NCBI GenBank assembly: GCA_946811695.1
Contig: OX328124.1
Coordinates: 27,733,448-27,797,447 of the forward strand
Direction: 5' to 3'
Length of the DNA stretch: 64,000 bases
From: Gonocerus acuteangulatus
Taxonomy: Eukaryota > Arthropoda > Insecta > Hemiptera > Coreidae
Position 1 is the stretch's first letter, and each line of letters begins with the position of its first letter. Shown here piece after piece: positions 1 to 11,461 of the stretch. The notes under the pieces are model-generated. The model was not told the origin of the DNA and ran no database searches. It saw only the letters and a list, made by a program, of their open reading frames with translations. Both the position numbers and the translations under genes were made by a program.

Positions 1-335
1 TTTTTCTGATCTCTAAACTTAATTCTGAATATTCGGTCTGTAATAATCATTGATTTTTTACATAATAAAACTAGGAAAATGAGGAAAAAAAAGCTATCTG
101 CATTTGAATTCTGGTTGGACAAATTATATTTTTTTACAGAGCATTTTTTAAATTTTCATTATTCATTTAATCACTTAGTGTTATAGACGCAATGGTCTGA
201 ACATCACATATATTATTGAACTCACTGATGTAGCCAGTTGATAGACAGTAACATATGCAAACAGCAAAATTATGATCTCTTATGATTTTTATTGTTTTCA
301 TACTTTCTGTACAAATTTTAAATAATTGCATCCTA

Positions 336-343
<8 letters not shown>

Positions 344-373
<30 letters not shown>
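344..373. repeat. poly(A) run at the left edge of a dispersed element
   Basis: About 30 consecutive A, followed at once by the left-end motif of the dispersed family described next. The 343 bases before it are AT-rich with nothing recognisable. Confidence 0.9.
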
Positions 374-376
<3 letters not shown>

Positions 377-1125
377 GGAGCCGCATAATTAGGCATATTC
401 CTTACAAGATGGTTATCGTACACTGCATTCCTGAATAATTTGTTTAAAATAACCTGTATACATACAAAATAAATATGAATAGTTTTGGTATTTATAAATG
501 TTAAGAAAGAGCTGACTCGTTTGTACTTTTTAATTACTTTTGTCCCAGAAGAAACCCCAACTTCTAATGAACCGATTATTTTTATTTTTTTTTTTTACAA
601 CACACGTTTCCCATTGATCGGAAATGAGTTTCTTTGTAAGGAAGTAAAAATAACAGCTTGTTGTGCCAAATTAATAATTTAGTTTTGGTATAAACCCCCA
701 ATTCTGATTAGTCTGATTTAGTTTATTTTTACAACACATCTATTTTTCTTGATAGATACAATGTGTGCTAAGTTTCGTTGAATATAACAACAATTTAGAC
801 CGTTATGGACATATTAGTAATTTGGGTCCCATTAGCATATTTATTAGATAAATAATAACAATATATAGTACAAATCCTACCAATGATGTACAAAACTTAT
901 CAATGGGTTATCCTTTAAAATTAACCTAAATACTGAGTAATGTAGAGGGATAAATGGTATAATTTTCATGAAATCTTTGAATGCATAAGAACCTTTTTGT
1001 AGGAAAGGTGCAATAAATTTTGTCTCTTCAAATGGACCCGGAAACGCTATCTACAATGCTTCTTAGCGAAAAAAAACTCAAAATTGTGGTCTGACAAAAT
1101 CCTGATAGATAACAGACACATTTAT

Positions 1126-1182
<57 letters not shown>

Positions 1183-1304
1183 TATAAATTGTTGGTGTCT
1201 AGTAGTTCAGATCGATAAAGTTTTGAAAAAAATTTTACTAAACCTCTTTCATGAATGCAACCTCAATAGGTAGGTCCCATTCTTTAGGAAAATCCATAAA
1301 AATA
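374..1304 (+). mobile_element. Non-autonomous Helitron-like element, subfamily B, copy 1 (degraded)
   Basis: Seen: the left part (caggagccgcataattagg...) aligns by eye with the element at 5194-6296, including the shared stretch ending in 'gcttaaaata/gtttaaaata ac(c)ct'. The middle holds degenerate copies of the same ~148-bp unit ('accgattwrtttatttttacaacac'-like, in shorter pieces). Then come (CA)n(TA)n and a right end of about 120 bp starting 'ggtataaattgttgg' and ending near 'atccataaaaat'. The terminal hairpin and CTAA of better copies are eroded here. No protein is encoded. Assignment to Helitron-like elements is inference from the better copies; a MITE-like or 'pearl'-type microsatellite-associated element is the alternative. 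Confidence 0.5.
1121..1180. repeat. (CA)n(TA)n microsatellite
   Basis: A CA run of about 11 units passes into a TA run of about 19 units, inside subfamily B copy 1 at the position where (TA)n stands in the other copies. Confidence 0.95.
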
Positions 1305-1310
1305 CTATTG

Positions 1311-3538
1311 AATGAAAAACTACTGATATGCGATCATTAACAACAAAAAACACGAATAAATTAAGAAATATCAAAAATATATATTTTAATAGAAATAGAT
1401 AAAAATACATTGCTGGATAAATATGATTTTTTTATTTATGAATCCATCATACATTCCTAGCTTGTGCTCAATAATGTATGGAGTACATTCACTTAAAAAA
1501 TATCAGTATTTTTGTTTTAAAAACATTTTGATATTTGAAACAGAATGTATACACGTTCCTACTTACAACATATGGAGATCAAAATCTGTTGCCTTTTTAT
1601 GAGATTATCGTTAAATGTTGATGCCTTTACTAAAATTATAATAACCAAATGAGTTTCTCCAATATACTAACATTATGAGAAAATGATTTTTCTTCGTATG
1701 GAAATCTCATAATTTAGGTTCTAATAAGGTTTAGGTGCGTAATATTCTTATAATGAATAAGAAAAATAGTACCTAAAATTGTTTTGTTGTAATGATACAT
1801 AATTGAATAATTTATGAATTTGTAATTTGTGAATTGTATTAGTTCAAATTTGTGAATTGTATTAGTTCAAAACTCCTTCATCATTACAGTTCATTAGGCT
1901 TTATAGAAATAACTATTTGTTGATCCGAGATTCTTGAACTACTACCAAATCCCTGATTGCATAATTGCATCTAGAATTTAGGAAGGACGAGGTCAACAAG
2001 CCTGCACTTAAAGAAGGTTAGTACAATAAAATATACCCCAAGGCGTTGTAGTTCTACAGCCGCCGGCAGATGGCAGCACCTCCCTTCGGTCTGCCACATT
2101 CTCAGTTGGCGAATTCACGTCACCAAATACCCTCCGTCTATTTTTAATATTTTCCTGAGAACTTTGGAAAATTGTCGGACTCCACTAATAAAATATCATT
2201 CAGTGTTTTACCGAAGACGCGAACTCACATTTTGGATTATCAAGCAAATGCAAAAAGTAAGTACAAACACTTGCAAGCTTCTGTGAAAACGTGTTCCGCC
2301 TAATTTTTCTATCTTCCGCTAACTTTTGTCAAAATGCTTCAATAAAATAAACAATTTCCTTTCCTCTATATTTTTGTTTTACTTAAGAAACATTTTTATA
2401 TTTTTCAATACCAAAACAAATATTTTTTATGTTCAACAAATAACTACATAAGTCTATATACTCTGTTAGTGTATTAGTAAGGTTTTATTTTTCAATAATC
2501 GCATAATTAAACAGAAATAAAATAACAATTCAAAGAACAATTAGATATACTTAGAAAAAAAGTTATCTCTCTCTAACAAATTATCCTAACAACACAAAAA
2601 ATATAACTCCGTTTTTAGTATAATCTATATCATAAGAGTATTATTATTTTTTCATTATAAAAAAAATATGCATTCCATCTATATTCTTTTTTGTGTAATG
2701 TCCTCATTATATGAATATTATAAACACAATAAGTCACAGATATATTTTAATTTGTATGCATAGGAAAAAAGAAAGAAAAAAACTTTTATAAAAATAAAAA
2801 TACAATTTTTCCGAAATTTCTTTTGGGAAATAATATATCATAAAATTGCAAAATAAGCAAATTTCATTCATGACCTGTTTTAAGTAGCAAATGTTTTCAA
2901 ATACTTTACCCTGTAATAAAGGAAAACATTTGTAATTTTAACACATAAATAGAACGCAAAAAAATATCTGAGTGATTATGCATGCTTACAAGAAAAAAAC
3001 AAAACCAATTCTTCACAAGCTAATACGTCTGAATAATTAAAGAATAAAGAACAATATATACTTACAAATATATTCATTCCTAAATTCCTTTTATGGTAGA
3101 GCATGTCGCTACATGCTAAAATACATTTTCGGGAAAATAGGGTGATAGTTTTATACATTTTTCTGTGTTTTCAACAAAAAACACTTGTATTTTTACCATA
3201 TGTGAGAAATTACGTTTGCTTCATGGTGTCAAAGAAAACATAAATATACTTCTGGACCAAACGAATTATTACAAGGACCAAAAAAAACTTTTGTTCTTTA
3301 CGCCTGAATTAAATGAAATTTTTATTAACAGCTCCAAAGTTTTCAAGGAAAGGTTATGTAACAATGGCTATTTTGAGGCACTGACAAAGTACGTTACTAA
3401 AATATTTCCACTGATTGGCTCCCAAGACTCTTTATGATACAAACATTCTACAAGAAGTACTTACATAAATATTTATGGATAACATAAATGTGCATGTCTA
3501 ACTAATTATATGGACCTATTTAATGCATCACATATACC

Positions 3539-3539
<1 letters not shown>
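1311..3539. other. AT-rich intergenic stretch with one GC-richer patch
   Basis: Mostly unique-looking AT-rich DNA with no recognisable gene. A short duplication ('aatttgtgaattgtattagttcaaa') lies near 1818-1872. The patch at 2040-2263 is richer in GC and CpG and ends at a splice-donor-like GTAAGT. An open frame of 90 codons at 3165-3437 (+) matches no family I know and has AT-driven composition; I do not call it a gene. Confidence 0.5.
2040..2263 (+). promoter_or_regulatory. Possible promoter / 5' noncoding exon
   Basis: Seen: about 220 bases of raised GC with several CpG, an arthropod-type initiator-like TCAGT at about 2199, then 'gcaaaaaGTAAGTac', a good 5' splice site, at about 2258. No TATA box or coding frame supports it. 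It could equally be an old repeat. The call is a guess from composition and one donor motif. Confidence 0.12.
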
Positions 3540-3604
<65 letters not shown>

Positions 3605-3630
3605 CATATGAATATATATATATATACATA
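3540..3630. repeat. (TA)n microsatellite
   Basis: About 28 TA units followed by interrupted TA/CATA units. No conserved Helitron-like right end follows, so it seems a free-standing tract. Confidence 0.95.
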
Positions 3631-4193
3631 GGATTTTCTTAAGATTACATTTTTGTGCTTACTACCACTCCCCATTACATGAGGAATCTGTAGATACAGA
3701 CGAACTCCATTGAATATAATATTTTGTTCTTGAATTATTTTATACATTTTTGAGAAGGAAAAGAAGAAAACAAATAAATGGGATGGCCTTTATACAGTAA
3801 TTTTTAAAATTTGATAACATTAGATAATTTTGTTTTTCATATTTTTGTATATCAGGCTGATTTTTATTAACTCAATTTTACTTTAATTGGAGGCAATTGA
3901 AATAAGTATTTTTAAAACAATTGAAGATTTTAAATTCAAATGATTTTAATTTAATTTTAAATTCAAATTACATTTTTGAATATTTCTTTGTGCTAATTCT
4001 AGTTAAAACATCTCAGGTTCATCTGTACCATTACATACCTATACTTATTAAGAATAAGTGTTTTCTTAAGGAAAATTTAATTATAATATTTTAATTGCTG
4101 TGTAATTGATCCCCAAATATCTTTCGTTTTGTCTCATTATTTTAACTGATTCGCCTTTTTATAAAACGTTTAGTGAATAAATCACCTTACTCT

Positions 4194-4196
<3 letters not shown>
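3631..4196. other. AT-rich stretch, nothing recognised
   Basis: Very AT-rich, with small internal redundancy ('tttaaattcaaat' twice near 3930-3970). No coding, RNA or transposon signal found. Confidence 0.5.

Positions 4197-4240
<44 letters not shown>
4197..4240. repeat. (AT)n microsatellite
   Basis: Uninterrupted run of about 21 AT units. Confidence 0.95.
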
Positions 4241-4242
<2 letters not shown>

Positions 4243-4347
4243 GTATAAGATGATATCTCGTTCTTGTTGATCTATCAAAAATATGTCTAGGGAAATATAT
4301 TACTTTAAAACACACACCCGCAAACCAAATACCCACACCCATTCGTC

Positions 4348-4365
4348 ATAATAATAATAATAATT

Positions 4366-4396
<31 letters not shown>

Positions 4397-4400
4397 GTAT
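4348..4400. repeat. Compound (ATA)n(TA)n(TGTA)n microsatellite
   Basis: ATA units pass into TA units and then into four GTAT units. Confidence 0.9.
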
Positions 4401-5042
4401 AAAATGCGGTTTCTTTAGTCTAATGAGACATTATTAGAACCCAGATACATGCATCATCTTCCCAAAAATATACAAATTGTAAAAATATATTACATTTCAA
4501 AGAATACACTGAAAAAAATTATATCTGATTATAAGGGACAACAGAAACCACTTAAACTTTTTAAACGTTATTTTTAAGCGCGGAGCGCATTCGAGGTCAC
4601 TTATTCATCGTCAATGCTTTCACAACGAATAAACATAGTGAGGAATTAACTTAAAATTTAAAAAACTTAAAAAAAACTTTTTTTTTTATTACAATCAGAC
4701 TGCGACTTCAACGGACCTTTATTCTGCTATCCATATGAGTTTATCGTTACAGTCACGGAACTCATAATTAATAAAATAAATAAAAAAATAACTTAAAATG
4801 AGTTAAAACAATACATGAATAATGTTTTATAAAATATGTATTTAAAATCTTAGTTGCAATCAAACACAGGCTATGAAGCATTTTTACTAGGAGAGCACCG
4901 CGGTGGTTCTGGGCTTGGTTGATGCCCACTCAGGTGTGGGAGGGAAGCTTATTCCACTTCAAGTCAATTGATAATTTTGCATTTAATGTAATTTACACAA
5001 TATATATATAGTTTCATGACACTGGGGCACACCGGAACTTCC

Positions 5043-5044
<2 letters not shown>

Positions 5045-5110
<66 letters not shown>
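5045..5110. repeat. (TA)n microsatellite
   Basis: About 33 TA units, ending at 'gggtaggc'. Confidence 0.95.
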
Positions 5111-5117
<7 letters not shown>

Positions 5118-5399
5118 CAGGCGTAGAAATTCCTTTTTCTCCTTGGTCACCCATGACCTTCCATGTTTGACACCACACTCTTCAAAATAAAAAAAAGTCC
5201 GTCACGCAGGAGCTGCATAACTAAGCACTTTCCTCAGAATTTGGGTAGTGTAGACTGCTTTCCAGAACAATTTGCTTAAAATACCCTACATAAATAAACG
5301 CAGGAACAGGATACAGTCACTCTAGTGGTAGAAAGCGCTCCTTGCGGCGACTTTGTGAACCTACGTCTGGCGGGCTTTTTTATTGAAATATATTACAAA

Positions 5400-6010
5400 T
5401 TAAACCCCCACTTTCCGATTGACCGATTCAGCTCATTTTTATAAAACTTCTTTCTCATGAGTTACCCACGACGTATACCGCGTTTCGTTACAATACAGCA
5501 GAAATTACGACCGGTATGAGTATATTAGGAATTTCGGTCCGGTGTAAACCCCCCCCCCTCTTCTAATGAACCGATTTCGTTTATTTTTACAACACATATT
5601 TACCTGTAGATTACCACTACGAATACCGAGTTTCGTCGAAATATACCAAAAATCACGGCTGGTAGTGCCGAATTGGTATTGTGGGTCCGGAGTAACCCCC
5701 CCCCCCCCTCCTAATGAACCGATTTAGTTTATTTTTACAACACATATTTACCTGTGGATTACTACTACGAATACCGAGTTTCGTCGAAATATACCAAAAA
5801 TCACGGCTGGTAGTGGCGAATTGGTATTGTGGGTCCGGAGTAACCCCCCCCCCACTCCTAATGAACTGATTTAGTTCATTTTTATATCTCACTTTTCTCT
5901 CTATATTACCACTACGAATACCAAGTTCGTTGAAATATAACAAATATTACGGCTTACATGGTCAAATTAGTGTTTTGGGTTCGGGGTAAACCCCCCCCCC
6001 CCCCCTTCCG
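5400..6010. repeat. Tandem ~148-bp units inside the element
   Basis: Each unit carries 'ctaatgaaccgattt', 'acaacacatatttacctg', 'gaataccgagtttcgtcg' and a poly(C) run. The 'ctaatga' anchor recurs at about 5564, 5711 and 5858, giving a 147-bp period; diverged units lie at both ends. The C runs of 8-14 bases are at a fixed place in the unit. Confidence 0.85.
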
Positions 6011-6121
6011 GTGGACCGAATTTGGTGGTTAACGAAGTCGTTCAATCGTTTGCTAATTGAATGCTATATACCAAGTTTCGTGACGAAAAAACAAAAAATC
6101 TGGCCGCTATCGTGTTAACAG

Positions 6122-6125
<4 letters not shown>

Positions 6126-6172
<47 letters not shown>
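6126..6172. repeat. (TA)n microsatellite within Helitron-like element
   Basis: About 23 TA units directly before the conserved right end 'aaattttatcgggggtc'. Confidence 0.95.
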
Positions 6173-6175
<3 letters not shown>

Positions 6176-6332
6176 TTTATCGGGGGTCATTTTCGGTGTC
6201 TACTAGGTAGGATCGATAAAGATTTGAAGAAAGTTTTCAAAAATTCCGTCATGAGTCCAACCTCAATAGCTACTTTCCTTCGGAGGAAAGTGCTAAAAAT
6301 AAAAAAAGAAACACTGTTTCAAATTTGCGTGT

Positions 6333-6336
6333 GTAC

Positions 6337-6379
<43 letters not shown>
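6333..6379. repeat. (TA)n microsatellite
   Basis: TA run preceded by 'gtacatatacat', 37 bases beyond the end of subfamily B copy 2. Confidence 0.95.
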
Positions 6380-6380
<1 letters not shown>

Positions 6381-6774
6381 CTTGGAAAGTTTATTAATTG
6401 ATGGATAGGAGACATGTTTATCTGAAGCCAGACAATAGTAATGTCATATGAGGTTGCAGGAGACAATTATATTTAGATAAATTATACTCTAAAAACGTCT
6501 ATCGATTGGATAAAATGTATTGGATTCATTAGAAGAACCAACTTATTATACTGCGTTACATACTGTCGGGTAGTCTAATTGGTAAGGCATCCGAGTGTAA
6601 AAGTAATGGAGCTGTCTTCAAATTCTGGTGAAGAGATTGATGTAAAAATTAGATATTTGAAAATTAAGCCTTTAGGTGCATATACCTTCCTGCGTACTAC
6701 AGTGTTCTTTAATAAATCAAAAAAGTTGCCAATATCAACAGCACTTGATGCCGTACGATAAAATAAATAAGTAT

Positions 6775-7617
6775 AAAGTCCAGCTCGCTGGAACTGCGTG
6801 ATCTTTGCTCGGTTCCGTTCATATCCCTACTGTCACACCTCAGGAAAGGAGTGAAATCAGATATTGGCAGGTTTTGATCTTTCGTGAAAAACATAAAATT
6901 ACATCTCAGAGAGAGGAAGATTTAAGACGCCACAACAGGAGGAAACTGACAGTTTCAGACACAAGCGGAAATGACTCCCCCTCCTTCTCAACGTTCGCCA
7001 TGGGAAACATTATTACCAATACGTTTCTCATTTTCGTACCTTATTTTATTAAAATACTAATTTTACTACTAAATGTAATTAAAAAAAAACAATAACCAAT
7101 TAAAACGTTAGGTAAACAGTGACAAAAACCCGTTGAAAACAACAAAAGTAACAATTTTGAAGCTTTAACCACTTTTTTCTCGGATTGACTTCACCCCACC
7201 AAAAATTGCATCTGAAATTTATTTGTAGGGTATTCAGTAAGCTTTCGAATGGCTACTTTCCACTTACCAAAATTTCCCAACCTTTTTCAAGACATTTTAG
7301 AAAATATAAAAAAATCCCTAACTTTTCAGGCCTGTTAATGAAATATTTTATTTCTAGCACTTCCTTAACTCCAAACGAAACAAAAATTTATATATTTTAG
7401 ATTAGAAGAATATCAAACGTCTGTAACAAGTTTCAACTGAATTAATCACCTAAAGTTTCTGAGTACCTGAATAGGATTAGTAGGCGTTTCAATGTTTCTC
7501 GGAAACGGATACAGATATCGCCTTAAAAATGGTTTCGTACGTTAAGGAACCCATTAAACAAAACACTTGCATGCATATGAACTCGAAAACGTAAGCGATC
7601 CGATTTTTTTCTCGAAA

Positions 7618-7671
<54 letters not shown>

Positions 7672-7812
7672 GCACAAATTTGAACCACCTTTATATTCGT
7701 GACCTATGGATTCTGAAACAAGAAATTTTCAAGTCGACACTTGCGGATTGCGTCATGAGGTCAAACTCATAAGCGTGTTTCCTCCCTATGGGGAAGGTCG
7801 GAACCGCGCTAA
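6775..7812 (+). mobile_element. Non-autonomous Helitron-like element, subfamily A, copy 1
   Basis: Left end 'aaagtccagctcgctggaac', then 'tgctcggttccgttcatatc'. The body from about 7080 ('aattaaaacgttaggtaaac', 'atttttctcggattgacttc', 'cctgttaatgaaatatt') recurs at 18.7, 47.0, 47.4 and 50.7 kb. (TA)n occupies 7623-7668, followed by the right end 'caaatttgaaccacc...' with a weak hairpin and 'gaaccgcgCTAA' (CTAA at 7809-7812). The left 'tgctcggttcc' is an imperfect inverted match to the right 'ggaaccgcgct'. No coding capacity. Confidence 0.55.
7623..7668. repeat. (TA)n microsatellite within Helitron-like element
   Basis: About 23 TA units between the body and the conserved right end of subfamily A copy 1. 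Confidence 0.95.
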
Positions 7813-9034
7813 AAATTAGATAATTAATAGGATTTGGACTTGGTGAATCTCGTTAATAATAGATCCCCAAGAATTGAATATTTAATCTTCAGCGTTCAGA
7901 GATATTAAGAGAAAAGCAAAATTGAGGATATCAAAGCGAGGCAAAGCTTACCGCGCAATTATGGGATTGAAATTATGGGTCTTTTCGTGTAGTAAAAACG
8001 GAACAAATGAAGGCAAGAAATGATAGAAGTGGAATTAATGAAGTAAAAAGAAGAGATGAGTTGCCAATCAAGTAAAAGAAAGAAGAGCCCAAATATGGAC
8101 ATTTGATGCTATTTTTAATACCTTTTTTCCGAGAAAGGGTCACTCAGGTATTATGTGTAATAGGACGGGAATATTTTCCTACGGCAAAAACTTTAGAAAT
8201 TGGATGGAACCAAAGGAAGCTTAAGAAAGAACTAAATTATGAGTAATTATATAACAAGACGAGTCGCTATTATTCAAGCAGAATAATAGCTAAAAAATAA
8301 AAATACTGTGACGCAAGAGTTACGAAAACTGAGACAATTCCATAGGAAGCCGGACTGAAAGTTTAATGCAGAATGAAATTATTCATTCGACCGTACCAGC
8401 AGTTTTTTTCTTGCAACGAAATTTGGTAGATATCATGCACGTTTATTGAGGAACATGTGTAAACGAAGCTATTGAGTGACGGACATTTTTATTAATTAAT
8501 TGTGTCATTTGCTTTTATGAATTAGAATAGAGCGAAGAGCATGTTGGGTTATGTAAGCTTGAGCATGATTGTTTACATCAGAAGGTCCCAACAAGAATAT
8601 TATTGCATGTTCAGAAATTAAATTAACTAATAACACAGTAAACAAAAGAAACTGGAAATAAACATGTAGAACGTCAACAGTATATAATTAAATGTAAAAT
8701 AAAAATAACATATTTACATAAATTGCCTAGAGCGGAAACGAACATAGAAATATTAAATAGTCCAAAAATTGAGTAGATTACTTGTAGTTTTATGAGCTGG
8801 TTATGGGTTCCTGGAGGCTGCTGTGTTTGCTGAGGGTAGCTACCGCGAACAGTCCAGAGCAGTTTAAATTGTCTGTTTTTATAGATGCACTCACAAGAGA
8901 AGAAAAAGCAAGACTCAGGTTATAGTACTCTGTGTGAAATAGTTTAATTAGAACAGCTGGTTGCTAGATACTGCTCACTTAGGCAAGTCCCTAGCAACCA
9001 TGCTTTCTGTCAGTCTCTTGCTGCTACAAGCATA
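7813..9034. other. Intergenic stretch, nothing recognised
   Basis: Less AT-extreme than its surroundings and free of obvious repeats. Frames are interrupted in all directions; no exon, RNA gene or transposon end identified. Confidence 0.5.
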
Positions 9035-9418
9035 ATATCAGGACCTTGGAAGAGTAAGGACGAATCAGAGAAATCGAATTTTTTTTTTTTTTTTTTTTCT
9101 GATTCAGAAAGATGTAGGTAACACGACGCTTCGTCTTGTTTCTCTGGTTCGCCTTTAGTTCTCTGGCAGTTTTTAAGTTAAAGTGAATAGCACCATCATC
9201 ATGAAAAATTCAATGTTCTATTTTAAGAGCGAATCCCGGAAAAATTATAATAAAAATGTTGAATTTCAATTGCATACATTTTCAATCAGATTTATGAATC
9301 AACAGTCCCTACAGTAAACATTGGCCTTTGCTATCTTGAAGCACTTCTAGAACTTTGACTTCGATTTCTCAACATCCGGAATTCCTGATTCGTCTTTACT
9401 CTTCCAAGATCCTGATAT
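9035..9418. mobile_element. Inverted-repeat element (MITE), 384 bp
   Basis: Terminal inverted repeats of about 36 bp: left 9035 'atatcaggaccttggaagag' continuing into 'taaggacgaatcag', and right 9385-9418 is its complement with two or three differences. The ends read ATATCAGG / CCTGATAT, so an AT-rich target (TA or ATAT) is likely. The inside includes a T run at about 9080-9100 and no coding frame. Superfamily not determined. Confidence 0.75.
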
Positions 9419-9447
9419 GCTCTGCGTATATTGGCTTGAAGGTCATA

Positions 9448-9697
9448 ATATCGTCCCTACCATGTCAAACTATCGATTTTTCAGATTCGAGACTTTGCTC
9501 TTGGATTGTGGACGATACGATTTAACGAAAATCGTCAGAACGCTAACCCCTTCAAAATAGTGTTTAATGCCTTAAATAAAGTAGGTATCGAATAAGACCA
9601 TTTTTCAATGTATTACTTCGTCAATGGATAGAAACTGGTGGTTCTCTAGTTTGATCCGATTTGCATATTCGATAGTTTGACATGGTAGGGACGATAT
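9448..9697. mobile_element. Inverted-repeat element (MITE), 250 bp
   Basis: Left 'atatcgtccctaccatgtca' continuing 'aactatcga' is matched exactly by its complement at the right end (about 29 bp, 9669-9697). It begins only 29 bp after the neighbouring MITE and shares with it only the outermost ATATC/GATAT, so the two are different families. No coding capacity. Confidence 0.8.
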
Positions 9698-10002
9698 GTC
9701 ACCTTCATTGGATCTAACCGAATAATTCACTGACACAAATGGGGTAGGATATTGAATGTGTTCGATTCATATTCAATGATTTCTGAACCGTTTTAGAAAT
9801 ATTTAAATGCGTGTTTAGCTCAGGCACTGAATGATTTTATCTTCTAATGTCGTTTGAATGGGTCAAAATGAGCGCACAGATCGTCGCTTGGCCGGTCCTT
9901 CGTTTGATGGGTATGTGGATATGGTACAATTAGGCAGCCGGAATGGTGCTGAAACTATCTATCTAGTGTGCCGTAAGATCAAGTGCGACTGATTATTATT
10001 AT
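9698..10002. other. Short intergenic stretch
   Basis: No recognisable feature; 'taattaggcagccggaatgg' and neighbouring sequence look unique. Confidence 0.4.
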
Positions 10003-10192
10003 TATTTTTTTTTTAGATAATAAATCAAATAATGTGTGCCCGCTTATTCGCACGATATCAATCCGATTGTAGAATTCACATTCCTCAGCTGGATGGCCCT
10101 GAAATGAGAAAAATTCCTGCTGCCAGTAGGACTCGAATCCACCACCTCCCGCATGAGAATCGAAGGCGTTAGCCACTAGACCACGGGCCTAT
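10003..10192 (-). mobile_element. tRNA-derived SINE, family S2
   Basis: On the minus strand the head reads 'GGCCCGTGGTCTAGTGGCTA' with an A-box-like segment, then 'GTGGATTCGAGTCCTAC' as B box: RNA polymerase III internal promoter order and spacing. The tRNA-unrelated tail contains 'gcaggaatttttctcatttc' and ends in T/A-rich sequence at 10003. The head closely matches the SINE at 45011-45211. Tail sequences differ, so this copy is diverged or chimeric. The reading frame across it is incidental. Confidence 0.75.
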
Positions 10193-10254
10193 CCTCTTCA
10201 GCTTCATATACATACCTCCGATAACAGAGGGGTTCAGAATGCAAGTGTTGGACG

Positions 10255-10482
10255 TCAAGCTTTTTTGGGAGGAAACATTTCAAGTATGGTCCGATTTTTA
10301 TGAAATTTGGCACAAAAATGCATTATCTTATTTGAAAGGTCAAGTTTGTTAACCAGCCAAATCCGGCCAACAAAACATGGCTTACTGGGCAAAATTAGCA
10401 CGAAACAAGCATGAGCGCTCACGATTGGCGTAAATAGGCTTGCAGATACACTTTTAATATGTTTCCTAACGTAACAAAACAA
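10255..10482 (-). repeat. Dispersed repeat fragment
   Basis: The segment containing 'tggtccgatttttatgaaat' and 'gaaaggtcaagtttgttaac' is an inverted, diverged match to 47970-48055 in a subfamily A element ('ggttaacggacttgatcttt', 'catcaaaatcggacc'). It is probably a rearranged piece of that family. A frame of 75 codons here is not a gene. Confidence 0.45.
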
Positions 10483-10772
10483 ATGAAACCATTTTTAAGG
10501 CGCTATCTATAATCTGTAGATAGAGATAGTTTTCTAAACTAATTTTCTATTTAGTTATTCATTCATTTACTTATTTAATGGGAGAGCTACACATCAAAGG
10601 TGATCTGCCCAAAAGAATAACAAACTAAAATAAGAGTAAATTATAATAGGATATACAATATAATATAAAGTAATTGTTTATGAATTAATTGTTCACGATC
10701 TATAAATTAAATAGAATCCGATGATAGGGAATAAAACAAGGCCTTACTTATATAATAATAATTGATCTAATA

Positions 10773-10775
<3 letters not shown>

Positions 10776-10820
<45 letters not shown>
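10776..10820. repeat. (TA)n microsatellite
   Basis: About 19 TA units following 'taataatataaa'. Confidence 0.95.
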
Positions 10821-10823
<3 letters not shown>

Positions 10824-10976
10824 TCAATGAATCGGTCAATAGTTATTGCACTATCAAAAGTTTTGTTAGGAATTAAAATCATGGGTTATTTCTAATATTA
10901 CTATATTTCATTGTAAGTATTCGTATTGTGTAGATAAGTCAGTATGGTATCAATTGGGCTCCTATCTGATAGCAGC

Positions 10977-11276
10977 TTACTTAGGTCCCGTTGGCGCTGG
11001 AGGGTTGTCTATTTTCATGCAGTCTGTTAGTAGGTGTTTCACTGTTAAAGGAACGTTGCATATATTGCACCTAGGCTTGTCTTGTTTTGAAAATAAGTGT
11101 GAGTGAGTGAGCTGTGTATGTCCGATTCTCAGTCTTGCTAGTACAACTTTGTCAAGTCTAGTTCTCTGTTCTCGTGAGGAATATGGTCGTAAGTTGTTCT
11201 TTACTTCCCATAGGTGGTTTAGGTATTCAGAGACGATGGATTCAGTTGAAAATTCATCCAGGTGTTTGACATTCAT
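10977..11276 (-). pseudogene. LINE (non-LTR retrotransposon) ORF2, C-terminal RNase H-side fragment
   Basis: The minus-strand frame carries 'RTRLDKVVLARLRIGHTQL' followed by a Cys/His knuckle, C-N-I-C and H-L-L-T-D-C. This 'RLRIGHTxLTH ... PxCxxC ... HxLxxC' block is typical of the end of ORF2 in jockey/I-like LINEs of arthropods, after the RNase H domain. About 99 codons remain of a protein normally near 1000 residues; no reverse transcriptase is present upstream, so the copy is 5'-truncated or rearranged. The polymerase half would lie to the right. It may come from the same broad clade as the fragment at 33988-34320, but the two pieces do not overlap. Confidence 0.8.
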
Positions 11277-11461
11277 CTAAACTAGGGAATTTAAAATTTC
11301 AGTTACCTATAGGAGGAGGGAGTTATGTCCGCTTAGGATACTGTGTAAAATCCGCTCCGCTGTTGTAGTGTCTAAAATCTTACAAACAATATAAATAACA
11401 ACAAACAATTGTGAAATCAAAACACAAACTATTTCGATTCTAATCTGACAAGGGGAGTATA

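Larger units (their letters stand above)
5194..6296 (+). mobile_element. Non-autonomous Helitron-like element, subfamily B, copy 2
   Basis: Best copy of subfamily B. Left end: 'gtccgtcacgcaggagctgc' followed by 'taagcactttcctc'. Body: a ~148-bp tandem unit (next entry). Then (TA)n at 6126-6172 and a right end of about 120 bp. The right end closes with a perfect 8-bp hairpin, ACTTTCCT (6272-6279) / AGGAAAGT (6284-6291) with a 4-base loop, then G and CTAA (6293-6296). The left subterminal 'agcactttcctc' is the inverted complement of the right hairpin arm. Hairpin plus CTRR, an internal tandem core and a microsatellite are features of Helitron/Helentron-derived short elements; the family assignment is inference because no Rep/helicase is present. 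Confidence 0.55.

Noticed and set aside
6558..6640. tRNA-like 'gggtagtctaattggtaagg' ... 'cttcaaattctgg'
   Set aside because: The A-box-like part is fair but no cloverleaf could be drawn; possibly a decayed SINE head.
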